Shown piece after piece: positions 8,803 through 17,891 of a DNA stretch of 34,899 bases. The DNA comes from an uncultured Victivallales bacterium. GTDB taxonomy: Bacteria > Verrucomicrobiota > Lentisphaeria > Oligosphaerales > JAFGRS01. Within the stretch, counting starts at the first letter, position 1, and every line of letters starts with the position of its first letter. Location of the stretch: NCBI GenBank assembly GCA_903837355.1, contig CAILUI010000049.1, forward strand, positions 1 through 34,899. The letters are read 5' to 3'. Both the position numbers and the translations under genes were made by a program. The notes under the pieces were generated by a model. The model did not search any database. It worked only from the letters and a program-made list of their open reading frames with translations, and had not been told where the DNA came from.

Positions 8803-9489
8803 ATGAAACCCAAGGCAGGAATGAAGCCCGAGGGGACCGGACTGGAGCTGCCGATCTTCACCATCCGCGGCCAGCGGGTCATTCTGGACGCCGACCTGGC
8901 CCATCTCTACGGCGTGCCGACGTTCCGCTTCAACGAGGCCGTCAAACGCAACCAGGACCGGTTCCCCGATGATTTCGCCTTCCGGCTGACCGCCAAGGAG
9001 ATGGCGGACTTGCGGTCGCAGTTTGCGACCTCAAGTTCACAACCAATTGATGGTGAGGATGAACCACGCTTGATACCACAATCTGTGACCGCACATCAGG
9101 AACCCGCCGACCCAGAGGTGGACGGCGGCAACTCATCGCAGATTGCGATGAGTTCGAGGGGGTCACAGTTTGTGACAACCTCCGCGAAGCATCGAGGCCG
9201 GGCTTACCACCCCTGGGCCTTCACCGAACACGGCGCCCTGATGGCGGCGAACGTCCTGCGCAGCGCGCGGGCGGTGCAGATGAGCGTCTACGTGGTGCGG
9301 GCCTTTGTGCGGATGCGGGAGCAGTTGACCGCCAACGCGGCGATTCTGAAGCGGCTGGCCGAGATCGACCGGACGTTGCTCGAGCAGGACGGGGCGCTGC
9401 GCGAGATCTGGGAGAGGCTGCAGCCACTGCTGCAGCCGGCCCCGGAGCCGCCGAAGCGGCGCATCGGCTTCCGCGGGAACAAGGCATGA
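8803..9489 (+). CDS. ORF6N-domain protein with internal repeat insert
   Basis: This 228-residue protein starts at an ATG with AAGGAGG eight bases before it. Residues about 14-75 form an ORF6N domain (LPIFTIRGQRVILDADLAHL, then FNEAVKRNQDRFPDDFAFRL), a small predicted DNA-binding domain known from phage antirepressor-type and stand-alone bacterial proteins. The typical second half, YHPWAFTEHGALMAANVL, occurs at about 135-152, followed by a coiled-coil-like helix and the usual PKRRIGF end. Between them sits an unusually long insert (about 71-128) with four degenerate copies of an SQxxxT-like motif. The gene lies between mod and res and overlaps res by ATGA, so it is part of the R-M operon. A regulatory or phage-sensing role is inference; its actual function is unknown. 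Confidence 0.85.
   Translation: MKPKAGMKPEGTGLELPIFTIRGQRVILDADLAHLYGVPTFRFNEAVKRNQDRFPDDFAFRLTAKEMADLRSQFATSSSQPIDGEDEPRLIPQSVTAHQEPADPEVDGGNSSQIAMSSRGSQFVTTSAKHRGRAYHPWAFTEHGALMAANVLRSARAVQMSVYVVRAFVRMREQLTANAAILKRLAEIDRTLLEQDGALREIWERLQPLLQPAPEPPKRRIGFRGNKA
9013..9180 (+). repeat. Degenerate in-frame repeats inside the ORF6N gene
   Basis: Related 18-base segments begin at 9016 (TCGCAGTTTGCGACCTCA), 9076 (CCACAATCTGTGACCGCA), 9136 (TCGCAGATTGCGATGAGT) and 9163 (TCACAGTTTGTGACAACC). Spacings are 60, 60 and 27 bases, all multiples of three. They encode SQFATS, PQSVTA, SQIAMS and SQFVTT. The surrounding bases are less GC-rich than the rest of the gene. Confidence 0.6.
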
Positions 9490-12167
9490 TCACGCTCAAA
9501 GACTACCAGACGCGGGTGCTGAAGACGCTCGGCGGCTTCTTCCGCGAGTGTTCGCGCCTGGGGAACCCGGCAGATGCTTTCGTGGCGGCACAGGAGCAGC
9601 AGGGGCGGCCGCCGCTGGCCTACCTGCCGGTGGTGGCGGAGGGGCTGGCGCGTGAGATGCCCTACGTCTGCCTGCGGGTACCCACCGGCGGCGGCAAGAC
9701 CCTGCTGGCCTGCCACGCGGCCGGCCTGGCCATCACCGATCTGCTCCAGGCCGAGCGTGCCGTCGTGCTCTGGCTGGTGCCGAGCAACACCATCCTCGAC
9801 CAGACCGCCGACGCCCTGCGCAACCCGCGGCATCCCTACCGGCGGGCGCTGGAGCTGGCCTGCGGCGCGGTCGAGGTGGTGACCATCGACGGGGCGTTGC
9901 GCCTGTCGCGGGCGACGGTGGAAGGCCAGACCGTGGTGATCGTCTCGACCCTGCAGTGCTTCCGGGTCGAGGATACCACCGGACGCAAGGTCTACGGCCG
10001 GAACTCGGCTTTCGCAGAACACCTGCAGAACGTCGGCGCTGAACGCCTGGCCGATCTGCTGCGGGATGTGGACGGCAGGCCGTTGCCCTCCCTGGTGAAC
10101 ATGCTGCGCTTGCGGCGGCCGGTCGTCATCGTCGACGAGGCGCACAACGCGCGCACCGAGTTGTCGTTCTCGACCCTGGGCAACGTCAAGCCGGCCTGCA
10201 TCGTGGAGTTCACTGCCACCCCGGCGCGGCGGGGCAATGCCTCCAATGTGCTGCACCACGTGTCGGCGGCGGAGTTGAAGGCGGCGGACATGATCAAGTT
10301 GCCCATCCGGGTGATCGTGCGGCACCCCAGCCAGCGCGATCAGCTCCTGGCCGAAGCGCTGACGCTGCGCGGCGACCTGGAACGGCTGGCGGGTACGGAA
10401 GCGCAAGCGACGGGCGAGTATCTGCGGCCGATCCTGTTGGTGCAGGCGGAACGGGTGGACGCCTGCGAGCCGTTGCGGCAACGGCTGGTGGCGGATTTCG
10501 GCATCGCGAAGGAACAGATCCTGATTTCCGTCGGCCGGCTGGACGAACTGAAGGACAGCGCCGACATCGCCGCGCCCACCTGCCCGGTGCGGGTCATCCT
10601 CACCGTCGAGAAGCTGCGGGAGGGCTGGGACTGCCCCTTCGCGTACGTGCTCTGCAGCCTCAAAGAGACGCGTTCGGCCACGGCCATCGAGCAGATCGTC
10701 GGCCGTATCCTGCGCCTACCGCAGGCCCGCGCCAAGCAGCATCCCGACCTGAACTGCGCCTACGTTCTCTCGGTGTCGCCATCGATCTCCGACGTGCTCG
10801 CGGAGTTGCGCGACGCGCTGGTCAACAATGGCTTCACCTCGGCCGAGGGCGAACGGATCATCCTGCCGGTGCCGCAGGGCGTCCTGCCGCTGGGTGTACA
10901 GCCCCGCACCGTGGCCCTGGAAGCCGCCGAAATCGACCGCGAGGCGACGCGGTTCCAGGTGGCCAACCTGGGCGGCAAAGTGCGCTTTGACGAAGCCCGC
11001 AACGAGATCACCGTGTTCGTGCCGCTCGACGCGGCGGAGGGCGAGCGCTTGCGCGGCTGCGTGACCACGCCCGAGGCCAAGGCGAGGGTCGCGGCCGCGG
11101 TGGAGCTGGTGCGCGTCGCGGAGTTGGCGTTCGGCGGCGACGGTGCCACGCGCTTGCCGACGCCCTACGAACAGCGCCTGCCGTTCCGCGTCCCAAGGCT
11201 GTGCCTGCAGGAGGACGGCCTGTTCCATGAGTTCGAGGGTACGCACCTGCTGGAGCATCCCTGGAAGCTGAGCGCCAAGGACGCCGCGTTGCCCGCCGAC
11301 TACAGCCCCCTCAGGCGGCCTACGGGTAAGGCTGGCGCCATCGATGTCACGGCTAAGGGTGACATCCAGGCCAGCCAGACGCGGGAGGATGAACCGACCG
11401 ACTTCATCCGCACCCTCCACCAACAGGTCTTCGCCCTCGGGGTCAAGGACGACTGGACCCTCGACCGCCTGGTGGCCTGGCTCGACCGCCACATCGACCA
11501 CCAGGACATCCCCGTGGGCGAGTCGGCGGAGTTCCTGCGCCGGGTCCTGCGTGGACTGCTGGCGCGGGAGGGCATCAGCGACCTGGGTGTACTGGCGCTG
11601 GACCGCTTCCGCCTGCGCGACGCGGTCGAGCGGCGCATCCGCGAACACCGCGCGGCTGAGCAACGCGCCGCCTTCCAGCAATTCCTGCTGCCGGGCTCGG
11701 CGCTGACCGCAGGTGACGAGGCTGTCGTCGACTTCGCGACCATGGTCTACGAGCCCAGCCGGGTCTACGAGGGCAGCTTCCGTTTCAGGAACCACTACTT
11801 CCCGCAGGTCGGCGAGTTTGAGGAGAAGAGCCCCGCCGGGAAACTGAAGGAGGAGTTCCGCTGTGCGCAGTTCCTGGACAACCTGCCGGAGGTGCGCTTC
11901 TGGGTGCGGAACCTGCCCTGCAAGGCGACCTCGTTCCGGCTGCAAACGTCGACGGACTGGTTCTACCCGGACTTCGTCTGCCAGCTCAAAGACGGCCGCA
12001 CCCTCGTGGTCGAGTACAAGGGCGGTCAGTTCGTCGGCGGCCCGGATGCCGAGGAAAAGCGAGCCGTCGGCGCCGTCTGGGCCGGGCGCAGCCGCGGGCG
12101 CTGCCTGTTTGTGATGCCCAGCGCCGGGGACGTCGCCGCGGTAATCGCGGCGATCAAGCGCGGCTGA
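9486..12167 (+). CDS. res: Type III restriction enzyme Res subunit (DEAD-type translocase with nuclease)
   Basis: This 893-residue protein begins in a 4-base ATGA overlap with the ORF6N gene, so translation is coupled. An SF2 helicase/translocase core is clear: Walker A PTGGGKT at residues 66-72, Walker B DEAH at 217-220, FTATPA shortly after (motif III), and motif VI IEQIVGRILR at 401-410. The C-terminus has a PD-(D/E)XK nuclease signature, YPDF with Asp829 and EYK with Glu843 and Lys845. Length and order match type III Res subunits, which cut DNA after ATP-driven communication between inversely oriented Mod sites. All key residues are present, so the system looks intact. No sequence features of transfer are seen apart from the lower-GC segments in its two upstream partners. 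Confidence 0.92.
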   Translation: MITLKDYQTRVLKTLGGFFRECSRLGNPADAFVAAQEQQGRPPLAYLPVVAEGLAREMPYVCLRVPTGGGKTLLACHAAGLAITDLLQAERAVVLWLVPSNTILDQTADALRNPRHPYRRALELACGAVEVVTIDGALRLSRATVEGQTVVIVSTLQCFRVEDTTGRKVYGRNSAFAEHLQNVGAERLADLLRDVDGRPLPSLVNMLRLRRPVVIVDEAHNARTELSFSTLGNVKPACIVEFTATPARRGNASNVLHHVSAAELKAADMIKLPIRVIVRHPSQRDQLLAEALTLRGDLERLAGTEAQATGEYLRPILLVQAERVDACEPLRQRLVADFGIAKEQILISVGRLDELKDSADIAAPTCPVRVILTVEKLREGWDCPFAYVLCSLKETRSATAIEQIVGRILRLPQARAKQHPDLNCAYVLSVSPSISDVLAELRDALVNNGFTSAEGERIILPVPQGVLPLGVQPRTVALEAAEIDREATRFQVANLGGKVRFDEARNEITVFVPLDAAEGERLRGCVTTPEAKARVAAAVELVRVAELAFGGDGATRLPTPYEQRLPFRVPRLCLQEDGLFHEFEGTHLLEHPWKLSAKDAALPADYSPLRRPTGKAGAIDVTAKGDIQASQTREDEPTDFIRTLHQQVFALGVKDDWTLDRLVAWLDRHIDHQDIPVGESAEFLRRVLRGLLAREGISDLGVLALDRFRLRDAVERRIREHRAAEQRAAFQQFLLPGSALTAGDEAVVDFATMVYEPSRVYEGSFRFRNHYFPQVGEFEEKSPAGKLKEEFRCAQFLDNLPEVRFWVRNLPCKATSFRLQTSTDWFYPDFVCQLKDGRTLVVEYKGGQFVGGPDAEEKRAVGAVWAGRSRGRCLFVMPSAGDVAAVIAAIKRG

Positions 12168-12201
12168 GAAACGGCCAGGAAATGCCGCCCGCGGCGCGAC
12201 G

Positions 12202-12322
12202 GGGATACGGCGGCAGCTTCTCGCGGGCGGGAAGCAGGACCGCCGGGTCCAGCACTGCATCCGGCCCGTCGCGGTGGAACGCGGGATCTCCGTATCCCGC
12301 AACCGGGTTGCGGAGAACCCGG
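12202..12322 (+). promoter_or_regulatory. Tandem hairpins with complementary loops, possible RNA switch
   Basis: Hairpin 1 is GCGGGAT (12281-12287) / ATCCCGC (12294-12300) with loop CTCCGT. Hairpin 2 is CCGGGTT (12303-12309) / AACCCGG (12316-12322) with loop GCGGAG. The two 6-base loops can pair with each other (five Watson-Crick pairs plus G-U). An alternative hairpin, CCGCAAC (12297-12303) / GTTGCGG (12307-12313), excludes both. Further upstream GGGATACGG (12202-12210) can pair with CCGTATCCC (12290-12298). This occupies the 312-base gap before the gene at 12480; nothing else recognisable lies there. It may instead be a dispersed genomic repeat. Confidence 0.4.
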
Positions 12323-12479
12323 CTTCCAGGGGCGAGCCGGACATACCGAGGTGCGACTTGCGAGTCACATACCAGGCGTTGGTGGGGCGGGGCGATCCCG
12401 TCAAAGCTTCTGAGGCCATGCCGCCAAGCCCTGCGGCAGGCCCGTGATAGGGTCACTTACCTTGGCAGGAGGAACGCCC

Positions 12480-15400
12480 ATGGCCTCGCGGTATGGCACT
12501 GTCAGCAAGGCCCTGGCTCTGGTCACGGCACTGCTCACCACGGCGGCCCTGTTGCGGGCCGCCGAGCCCTTTGCGGTGGCGCTCCGGAACCCCGCCTTCG
12601 AGGAGGGTATGGCGGGGGCCGTGCCGGCGGGCTGGACGCTGTACGCCGGTGGCGGGAAGGAGCAGACCCTGACGCTGGTCACACCGGCCTTTGGCGCCGG
12701 CCAGGCGCTGCGGCTGGACAACCGCGATCCGGCCAACGAACTGGGCCTCGAGCAACAGGTCTCCACCCCAGGCGGCATGGCCTATCGCGCCGAGGTGGAC
12801 GTCGCCGCGCTCCCCGACGCGCCGCCCCCGCTCATCATGTACCTGCAACTGCGCTTCCTGCCCTCCAACACCTTCGTTCAGCGTGGCCTCTACACCCGCA
12901 GCGCCACCGCCTTCGAGACGCTGTCGCTGAGCGGGGTCATGCCGGCCGGCGACACCTCCATCCGTATTTACCTCTACACCCACAAGGGCGTTCCGCAGAC
13001 GACCCTGCTGCTGGACAACGTCCGCCTCACTGGGGGCGTCCCGGCGCCGGCGCCCGAGGCAGCGGCCCCCGCGCTGAAGGCACCGCCGGTCACGCGATTG
13101 AAGGACCTGCATCTGCTGACGCCGCTGCTGGCCGGCGGCCAGGCAGTGGCGGCGATCGTGGCGCCGCCGAGGCGCTACGCCGCGGCGGTTGCACGGCTGC
13201 AGGCCGCCCTCCAGGCGCAGACCGGCGGCGTGCTGCCGGTGTTGGCCGATACCGACCCACGGGCGGCGCTGCCCCTCCGCGGCGGGGTCATCATCCTGGG
13301 CAACCGCTCGAGCAACCGCCTGACCAGCGGGCTGTACGATGCCGGCTACACGCTGCTCGACCGCAAGTACCCCGGGCCGGGCGGCGCGGTGGTGCATTCG
13401 TTGCATAACCCCTACGGCAATGGGCACAACGCCATCCTCGTCGGCGGCAGCGACGACGCCGGCGTGGAGCGCGCCGCCGCCCTGCTGGCCGAGCGCATCA
13501 CGGCCGTCGCCAAAGGCGCCGACCTCGCCCTCGGCTGGATCCTCGACGTGCGCCTGCCCGACGGCGTACAGCCGCCCACGGACGCGCGCCAAGCCGAGAC
13601 TTGGGACGCCTCCGACGGCTACGGTTCGTCAGGTTACTTCGGCTGGAACAGCCTCAGCAAGTGCATGGCCATGTACTTCATGACCGGCGACGAGGCGCAC
13701 GCCCGGCAGTTCCTGCGCCTGGCCTTTCCCGACAAGCAAGCCTTCCAGGAGCTCTGCGACATCGACGGCGAGCGGATCGAGAACAAGGATGAGCCCCTGG
13801 CCGGCGCCTACCACTACAACCAGCACATGACGCTGCTGTACTGGGACCTGATCGAGGAGAGCCCCTTCTTCACGGACGAGCAGCGCCGGCGCATCACCAA
13901 CGCCCTGGCCCGGCAATTGGAGCACCCTGACTTTGCCCGTGAGGGCATCTTCGCCTTGAGCGGTCCGGCTTCACGGGTGAGTTCGCGGCACGGGCAATGG
14001 GCCGCGATCGGGTTGTATTGCCTGGGGCGCTACTTCAACACCCATTACCCCGATCCGGTCTGGGCGCACTGTCAGCAGTCGGGCGAGTTCGCCTTCGCCT
14101 CGCTGCACGAGCATGCCTGTGTCGATGGCGAAAACGACAACCTGTTCTGGTACAGCACTGGCATCGCGCCCATCCTCACCTACCTCTGCCTGACCGGTGA
14201 TCGCCTGCCGCTGCAGAATGGGGTCATCGCCGACCTGCTGCGCGGCCAGGAGATTCTGCTGAATGGGGTCAAGGGCGATGCCCAGATCCGCTATGCGGCG
14301 CTGAGCTTCCTGCAGCAGGCCGCCTACCTCACCGGCGATGGGCGCTGGCTGGGCTACCGACAGCGCGTCGAGCAGAACCCGGACGTCTTTCGCCTGGGCC
14401 AGTCATACTGGCCGGCAGCGGAACTCACGCCGGCGGAACCCACCGACCTCTGCGGGCAGTGGTCCATCCAGCGCCTGCCCAAGCCGCTCTGGTCGGACCG
14501 CGCCAGTGACATCCCCTTCGACGAGTCGTTCCTCTTCGGCAGCTTCCGCACCGAGACTGGGCCAGGTGGCGATTTCGTGCTGCTGGATGGCTTCAATGGC
14601 GCCTCGCGCAACCCCTACCACACCTTCGCCATCCTCGACCTGCGCCTGGACGGGACACGGCTGCTGCAGAACTACCTGAACCAGGTGCTGATCAAGGCCG
14701 ATGGCAGAGTCGAGCCGGCGGTCGCCATGGACGCCGGGCTGCGCTACGCCGAGCGCCTCGGCCAGACCGCCAGCGCCGCCGGCGAGGTGCCCAAAGCCGC
14801 CTTCTGCACCTGGCAACGGACGCTGATCCAACGGCTCAGCCGCTACGCACTGATCATCGATGATCTGGCCTTCCGCGCCGACAGCGAAAACATGGCGGTA
14901 CAGGTGCTCTGGGAGACCTGCGGCGGACGCTGGCAACCCGAACTGGACCGCGCCACGATCACGCCCACCGCCGGGCTGGCGGTGCCGGCCGGCTGGCAGG
15001 GCTTCCGCGCCCTGGACGCCGACTGCACCACTGAACCCGCCGGACCGGAACGGCTGGTGCGCCTGACCTCACTGGGCATCGTGCTGCTGCGCGCCCGTGA
15101 GCCTGGCGAGCGCCTCGAGATGGCGTTCCACCTGGAGCAACCCTTCACGGGCGAGGCTTTCATGGACACCGTCACCTACACCGACCGCGGCCTGGTGCGC
15201 GTCCGCCTCGACGGCGTGGTGCTCCAGGACCGCCTGAACCTGAATACCGAAGCCGTCGCCGAGACCCGCCTCGCCCTCGGCCCGGTGACGCTGCCCGCCG
15301 GCGAGCACCGGCTGCGGCTCGAGGTCGTGGAACGCGCGGGCGCCACCGCCACCTGCTACGCGGCGCTGGGCGGGCTGCTGCTGAAGCCAGCGGACGCCGC

Positions 15401-17198
15401 GACGCTGCCGGCGAGCCCCGCGCAGCCCGGCTTCACGCTCTCCACCGCCGACCCCTTGGACGTGCAGGGCTCCGGACCGATCACCATGGCCTGGACCGGC
15501 CCAGCGCGCCAAGGCGAGCACCGGCTCTTCTTCCACCTGCTGGCGCGCACTCCGGCCAGCGTCCCCGCCTCCGCCTGCCAGCGGCTGGCGCCCAACGCGG
15601 CTCTGCTACGCCTGCCCGGCCCGGCCCTGGCCGTCTGCGGTGCCTACGCCGGCGTGCAGGCGGACGTGGCCGTCCTGGCGACGGACCACCTCTACGGCCG
15701 CGCGCTGACCACGGCCGGACTCAGTGTGCCGCTGCTCAGCGCCGATCAGCCGGTCGCCGTCGACTGGGACTTCCCGCGCGGCGAACTCGTCGTCGAGGCA
15801 CGCGCGGCCGTGACCCTGACTCTGGCGCTGGCGGATCCGGCCGCCCTGCGCCGCGACGGCCAAACCCTGGCCGGCCTGCCGCTGACGCTGCCAGCCGGTC
15901 GCCATACCTTCAGCGGTGCCCGGCCCGCGGCGGTGGCGACGGCGGATCTGGCCGTCGGCCTCGACGCCCGGCGCGCTCCGGCCGCCCAGGAATGGGAGCG
16001 GGCCAAGGCCGCCCGACAAGCCGCCGCAGTCCTGCCGCAACTCCCCGCGCTGGCCGTGCAGAGCCTGGCGAAACTGCCGCAGGCTGTGGCCGACCTGATC
16101 ACCCTTCCCGCTGCGGACGGCGCCCCCTGGCTGGCGGCCGCCGTGGGGACGACGGTCCACCTCCTGACTCCCGACGGCAAGACCGTCCGCGAACTCGCTG
16201 CCGACGGCCCGATACGTGTCCTGACCTGGTGGCCCGAGGCCGAGGCCCTGCTGGCCGGTTGCGCCGACGAGAAGCTGATCGCCTTCAGCCGCGACGGCAG
16301 CCGCAAGTGGGTGTTCACCTCGGAGATGGACCCGGCTGTCTTCAAGGCCGCCAAGACCTACTGGTTCAAGTCCGCACCCGGCCATGAGGGCATCCACGGC
16401 CTGGCTACGGGACCGTTCATCGACGGCAAGTCCCAGTGCGTCGTCGGCAGCGCCTGCACCGCCGAGATCATCAACACCGATGGCTCCCTCGCCCGCCGGC
16501 AGCCTGTCTTCTGGGGTCCCGGCAAGATCATCCGCATTCTGGAGGGCGCCGCCGGTAGCCACGACGCCGTCATCGCCCTCTGGCCGAACGGCGTCGACGA
16601 GCTCAGCATCATCAACAGCGCCGACACCGAGGTCCGGCACGGCTTCTACGGCGTCCCCACGGACCACACTATGGTCGGCGGCTGGAGCGCCCAGAACCGC
16701 GTGGACCAGATCTGGGAAGACATCAACGCCGACGGCGCCCTGGAGCTGGTCACCGCCGTCAACGGCACCTGGAACCGGGTGACCACCTATACGCGCGACG
16801 GCCAGCCCCTGCACAATGCCCCCTTTGGTCCCGGGCCGGGAAACACCTTCCGGGCCTATCTGCGCGACCTCAAGACCGCCCCCTGGGGCGAAGGCGGGCG
16901 GCGGGTCATCCTGACTGCCACCCACGAGAGGCTGCTGGTTGCCCTCGACCACGAGTGCCGCACGCTGTGGAGCCGAGCCCTCCCCGTAGCGGCCCGGCGG
17001 CTCCTCGTCGCGGGGCCGTCTGGCCAGCGCGTCCTCGCCGGTGGCGACGACGGCAGCCTGCTGCTGCTCGACGCGCGCGGCGACTTCCGTGCCGCCGGCA
17101 AGGTCGCCGGCCGGGTGGACCACCTGCTCGCCCTCGCCGACGGCCGCGTGATCGTGGTCGATGCGAACGGCGGGCTGTCCGTCGTCGGGCTGCCGTGA
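12480..17198 (+). CDS. Giant secreted heparinase-like protein with beta-propeller
   Basis: This 1572-residue protein starts at the ATG at 12480, which has AGGAGG at 12467-12472; a GTG twelve codons earlier lacks a site and precedes it in frame. A signal peptide covers residues 1-28 (ALALVTALLTTAALLRAAEP). Next come a carbohydrate-binding-type beta-sandwich (about 30-185), a segment like the N-terminal domain of glucuronidases and DUF4838 proteins (about 210-360), and an alpha/alpha toroid (about 375-640; FGWNSLSKCMAMYFMTGDEA, YNQHMTLLYWDL). A heparinase II/III-like beta-sandwich region follows (about 690-960), then unrecognised beta-rich modules. From about 1190 there is a beta-propeller (repeated short strands such as VHLLTPDGKTVRELAADGP and LIAFSRDGSRKWVF). 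Cleavage of uronic-acid polysaccharide is inferred from the fold pattern; no catalytic residues could be assigned with confidence. Confidence 0.7.
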   Translation: MASRYGTVSKALALVTALLTTAALLRAAEPFAVALRNPAFEEGMAGAVPAGWTLYAGGGKEQTLTLVTPAFGAGQALRLDNRDPANELGLEQQVSTPGGMAYRAEVDVAALPDAPPPLIMYLQLRFLPSNTFVQRGLYTRSATAFETLSLSGVMPAGDTSIRIYLYTHKGVPQTTLLLDNVRLTGGVPAPAPEAAAPALKAPPVTRLKDLHLLTPLLAGGQAVAAIVAPPRRYAAAVARLQAALQAQTGGVLPVLADTDPRAALPLRGGVIILGNRSSNRLTSGLYDAGYTLLDRKYPGPGGAVVHSLHNPYGNGHNAILVGGSDDAGVERAAALLAERITAVAKGADLALGWILDVRLPDGVQPPTDARQAETWDASDGYGSSGYFGWNSLSKCMAMYFMTGDEAHARQFLRLAFPDKQAFQELCDIDGERIENKDEPLAGAYHYNQHMTLLYWDLIEESPFFTDEQRRRITNALARQLEHPDFAREGIFALSGPASRVSSRHGQWAAIGLYCLGRYFNTHYPDPVWAHCQQSGEFAFASLHEHACVDGENDNLFWYSTGIAPILTYLCLTGDRLPLQNGVIADLLRGQEILLNGVKGDAQIRYAALSFLQQAAYLTGDGRWLGYRQRVEQNPDVFRLGQSYWPAAELTPAEPTDLCGQWSIQRLPKPLWSDRASDIPFDESFLFGSFRTETGPGGDFVLLDGFNGASRNPYHTFAILDLRLDGTRLLQNYLNQVLIKADGRVEPAVAMDAGLRYAERLGQTASAAGEVPKAAFCTWQRTLIQRLSRYALIIDDLAFRADSENMAVQVLWETCGGRWQPELDRATITPTAGLAVPAGWQGFRALDADCTTEPAGPERLVRLTSLGIVLLRAREPGERLEMAFHLEQPFTGEAFMDTVTYTDRGLVRVRLDGVVLQDRLNLNTEAVAETRLALGPVTLPAGEHRLRLEVVERAGATATCYAALGGLLLKPADAATLPASPAQPGFTLSTADPLDVQGSGPITMAWTGPARQGEHRLFFHLLARTPASVPASACQRLAPNAALLRLPGPALAVCGAYAGVQADVAVLATDHLYGRALTTAGLSVPLLSADQPVAVDWDFPRGELVVEARAAVTLTLALADPAALRRDGQTLAGLPLTLPAGRHTFSGARPAAVATADLAVGLDARRAPAAQEWERAKAARQAAAVLPQLPALAVQSLAKLPQAVADLITLPAADGAPWLAAAVGTTVHLLTPDGKTVRELAADGPIRVLTWWPEAEALLAGCADEKLIAFSRDGSRKWVFTSEMDPAVFKAAKTYWFKSAPGHEGIHGLATGPFIDGKSQCVVGSACTAEIINTDGSLARRQPVFWGPGKIIRILEGAAGSHDAVIALWPNGVDELSIINSADTEVRHGFYGVPTDHTMVGGWSAQNRVDQIWEDINADGALELVTAVNGTWNRVTTYTRDGQPLHNAPFGPGPGNTFRAYLRDLKTAPWGEGGRRVILTATHERLLVALDHECRTLWSRALPVAARRLLVAGPSGQRVLAGGDDGSLLLLDARGDFRAAGKVAGRVDHLLALADGRVIVVDANGGLSVVGLP

Positions 17199-17245
17199 GG
17201 GCGTGCACAACGAGAGAGCGGCGGCGGCGTGGAGAACCTGCCGGC

Positions 17246-17259
17246 GTGGGTGTTCCCAC
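17246..17259. terminator. Small hairpin between convergent genes
   Basis: GTGGG (17246-17250), loop TGTT, CCCAC (17255-17259) lies in the 66-base gap between the stop codon at 17198 and the end of vapC at 17265. The stem is short and there is no T-run on either strand, so this is a weak candidate. Confidence 0.3.
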
Positions 17260-17264
17260 CCCCT

Positions 17265-17657
17265 TCAGCAGATGACCGGGATGCCGTACAGCTCGAACCG
17301 TTGGTCGCCGGTGACGATCGTCAGGCTGTGGCGCTTGGCCGTGGCAATGATGAACCGGTCCGCCGGATCACGGTGGTGCCAGGGCAGGTCGTTGGCCGCC
17401 ATGAGGACCTCGACGTCCAACGGCGCCACGGTCAGTCCATGCTGACGCAGGGCGGCGGCGAACCACTCCGTAGCAGGTAGCGGCAACTCCAAGTGGCGCA
17501 TCGCGACTTTGAGGCTGATCTCCCAGGCCGAGATCGCGGACACCTGAACGCTGCGCGCAGCGTCGATCTCCCGGATGGTCGGCCGCGACAGACGAGCGTC
17601 GCCGCTGGCCAGCCACAGCAAAGCACAGGTGTCCAGGATGAGCTGTCGGTCAGGCAT
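17265..17657 (-). CDS. vapC: VapC-type PIN-domain ribonuclease toxin
   Basis: A 130-residue PIN-domain protein, normal length for a VapC toxin. The acidic active site is present: Asp9 in LILDTCALLW, Glu46 in SAWEIS, Asp97/Asp100 in HRDPADRFIIATA and Asp118 in VTGD. Such toxins cleave specific RNAs (often tRNA or rRNA) using divalent metal and are neutralised by the antitoxin encoded just upstream. The start codon lies inside the antitoxin gene, an 8-base overlap, so translation is coupled and toxin output depends on antitoxin translation. The pair is transcribed from the promoter at 17908-17937 and is convergent with the giant heparinase-like gene. Toxicity itself is inferred from the family. 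Confidence 0.92.
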   Translation of the reverse strand: MPDRQLILDTCALLWLASGDARLSRPTIREIDAARSVQVSAISAWEISLKVAMRHLELPLPATEWFAAALRQHGLTVAPLDVEVLMAANDLPWHHRDPADRFIIATAKRHSLTIVTGDQRFELYGIPVIC

Positions 17658-17874
17658 CCTCCCACTCCGCCGTCGTCGGTTCCGTCGCGTCCTGGTGGAT
17701 AACGATATGCCGCAGCTCCGGCGCGACCCGGCTGCGCTTACCGCGCCGCACGGGGACCAACTCGGCGACCGCCCGCCCGTAGCGGCAAATCCGCACCGGC
17801 TTGCCGTCGCGCTCCACGCCGGTCAGCAGCGTCGAGAGATGGGCCTTGGCCTCGTGGACGCTTACGGTAGTCAT
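17650..17874 (-). CDS. Phd/YefM-family antitoxin
   Basis: A 74-residue protein beginning MTTVSVHEAKAHLSTLL, the classic N-terminal DNA-binding and dimerisation region of Phd/YefM antitoxins, followed by the GKPVRICRYGRAVAELVP strand pair. The C-terminal tail after residue 50 is the expected flexible toxin-wrapping part and is acidic at the end (TTAEWEDA). I use the ATG at 17874, preceded by AGGGAAG, because codons further upstream overlap the promoter and operator. It overlaps the toxin start by 8 bases. Regulation is probably autorepression: a perfect TGGTCA-N3-TGACCA palindrome lies between the -10 element and the ribosome-binding site. Confidence 0.92.
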   Translation of the reverse strand: MTTVSVHEAKAHLSTLLTGVERDGKPVRICRYGRAVAELVPVRRGKRSRVAPELRHIVIHQDATEPTTAEWEDA

Positions 17875-17891
17875 CGGCACTTCCCTAGTGT

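Noticed and set aside
10716..12419. Minus-strand open frame opposite res
   Set aside because: No motif or start signal; the helicase and nuclease motifs on the plus strand explain the region.
12444..12479. Upstream GTG start for the giant heparinase-like protein
   Set aside because: The AGGAGG at 12467-12472 lies inside this extension and is ideally spaced for the ATG at 12480, after which the signal peptide begins.
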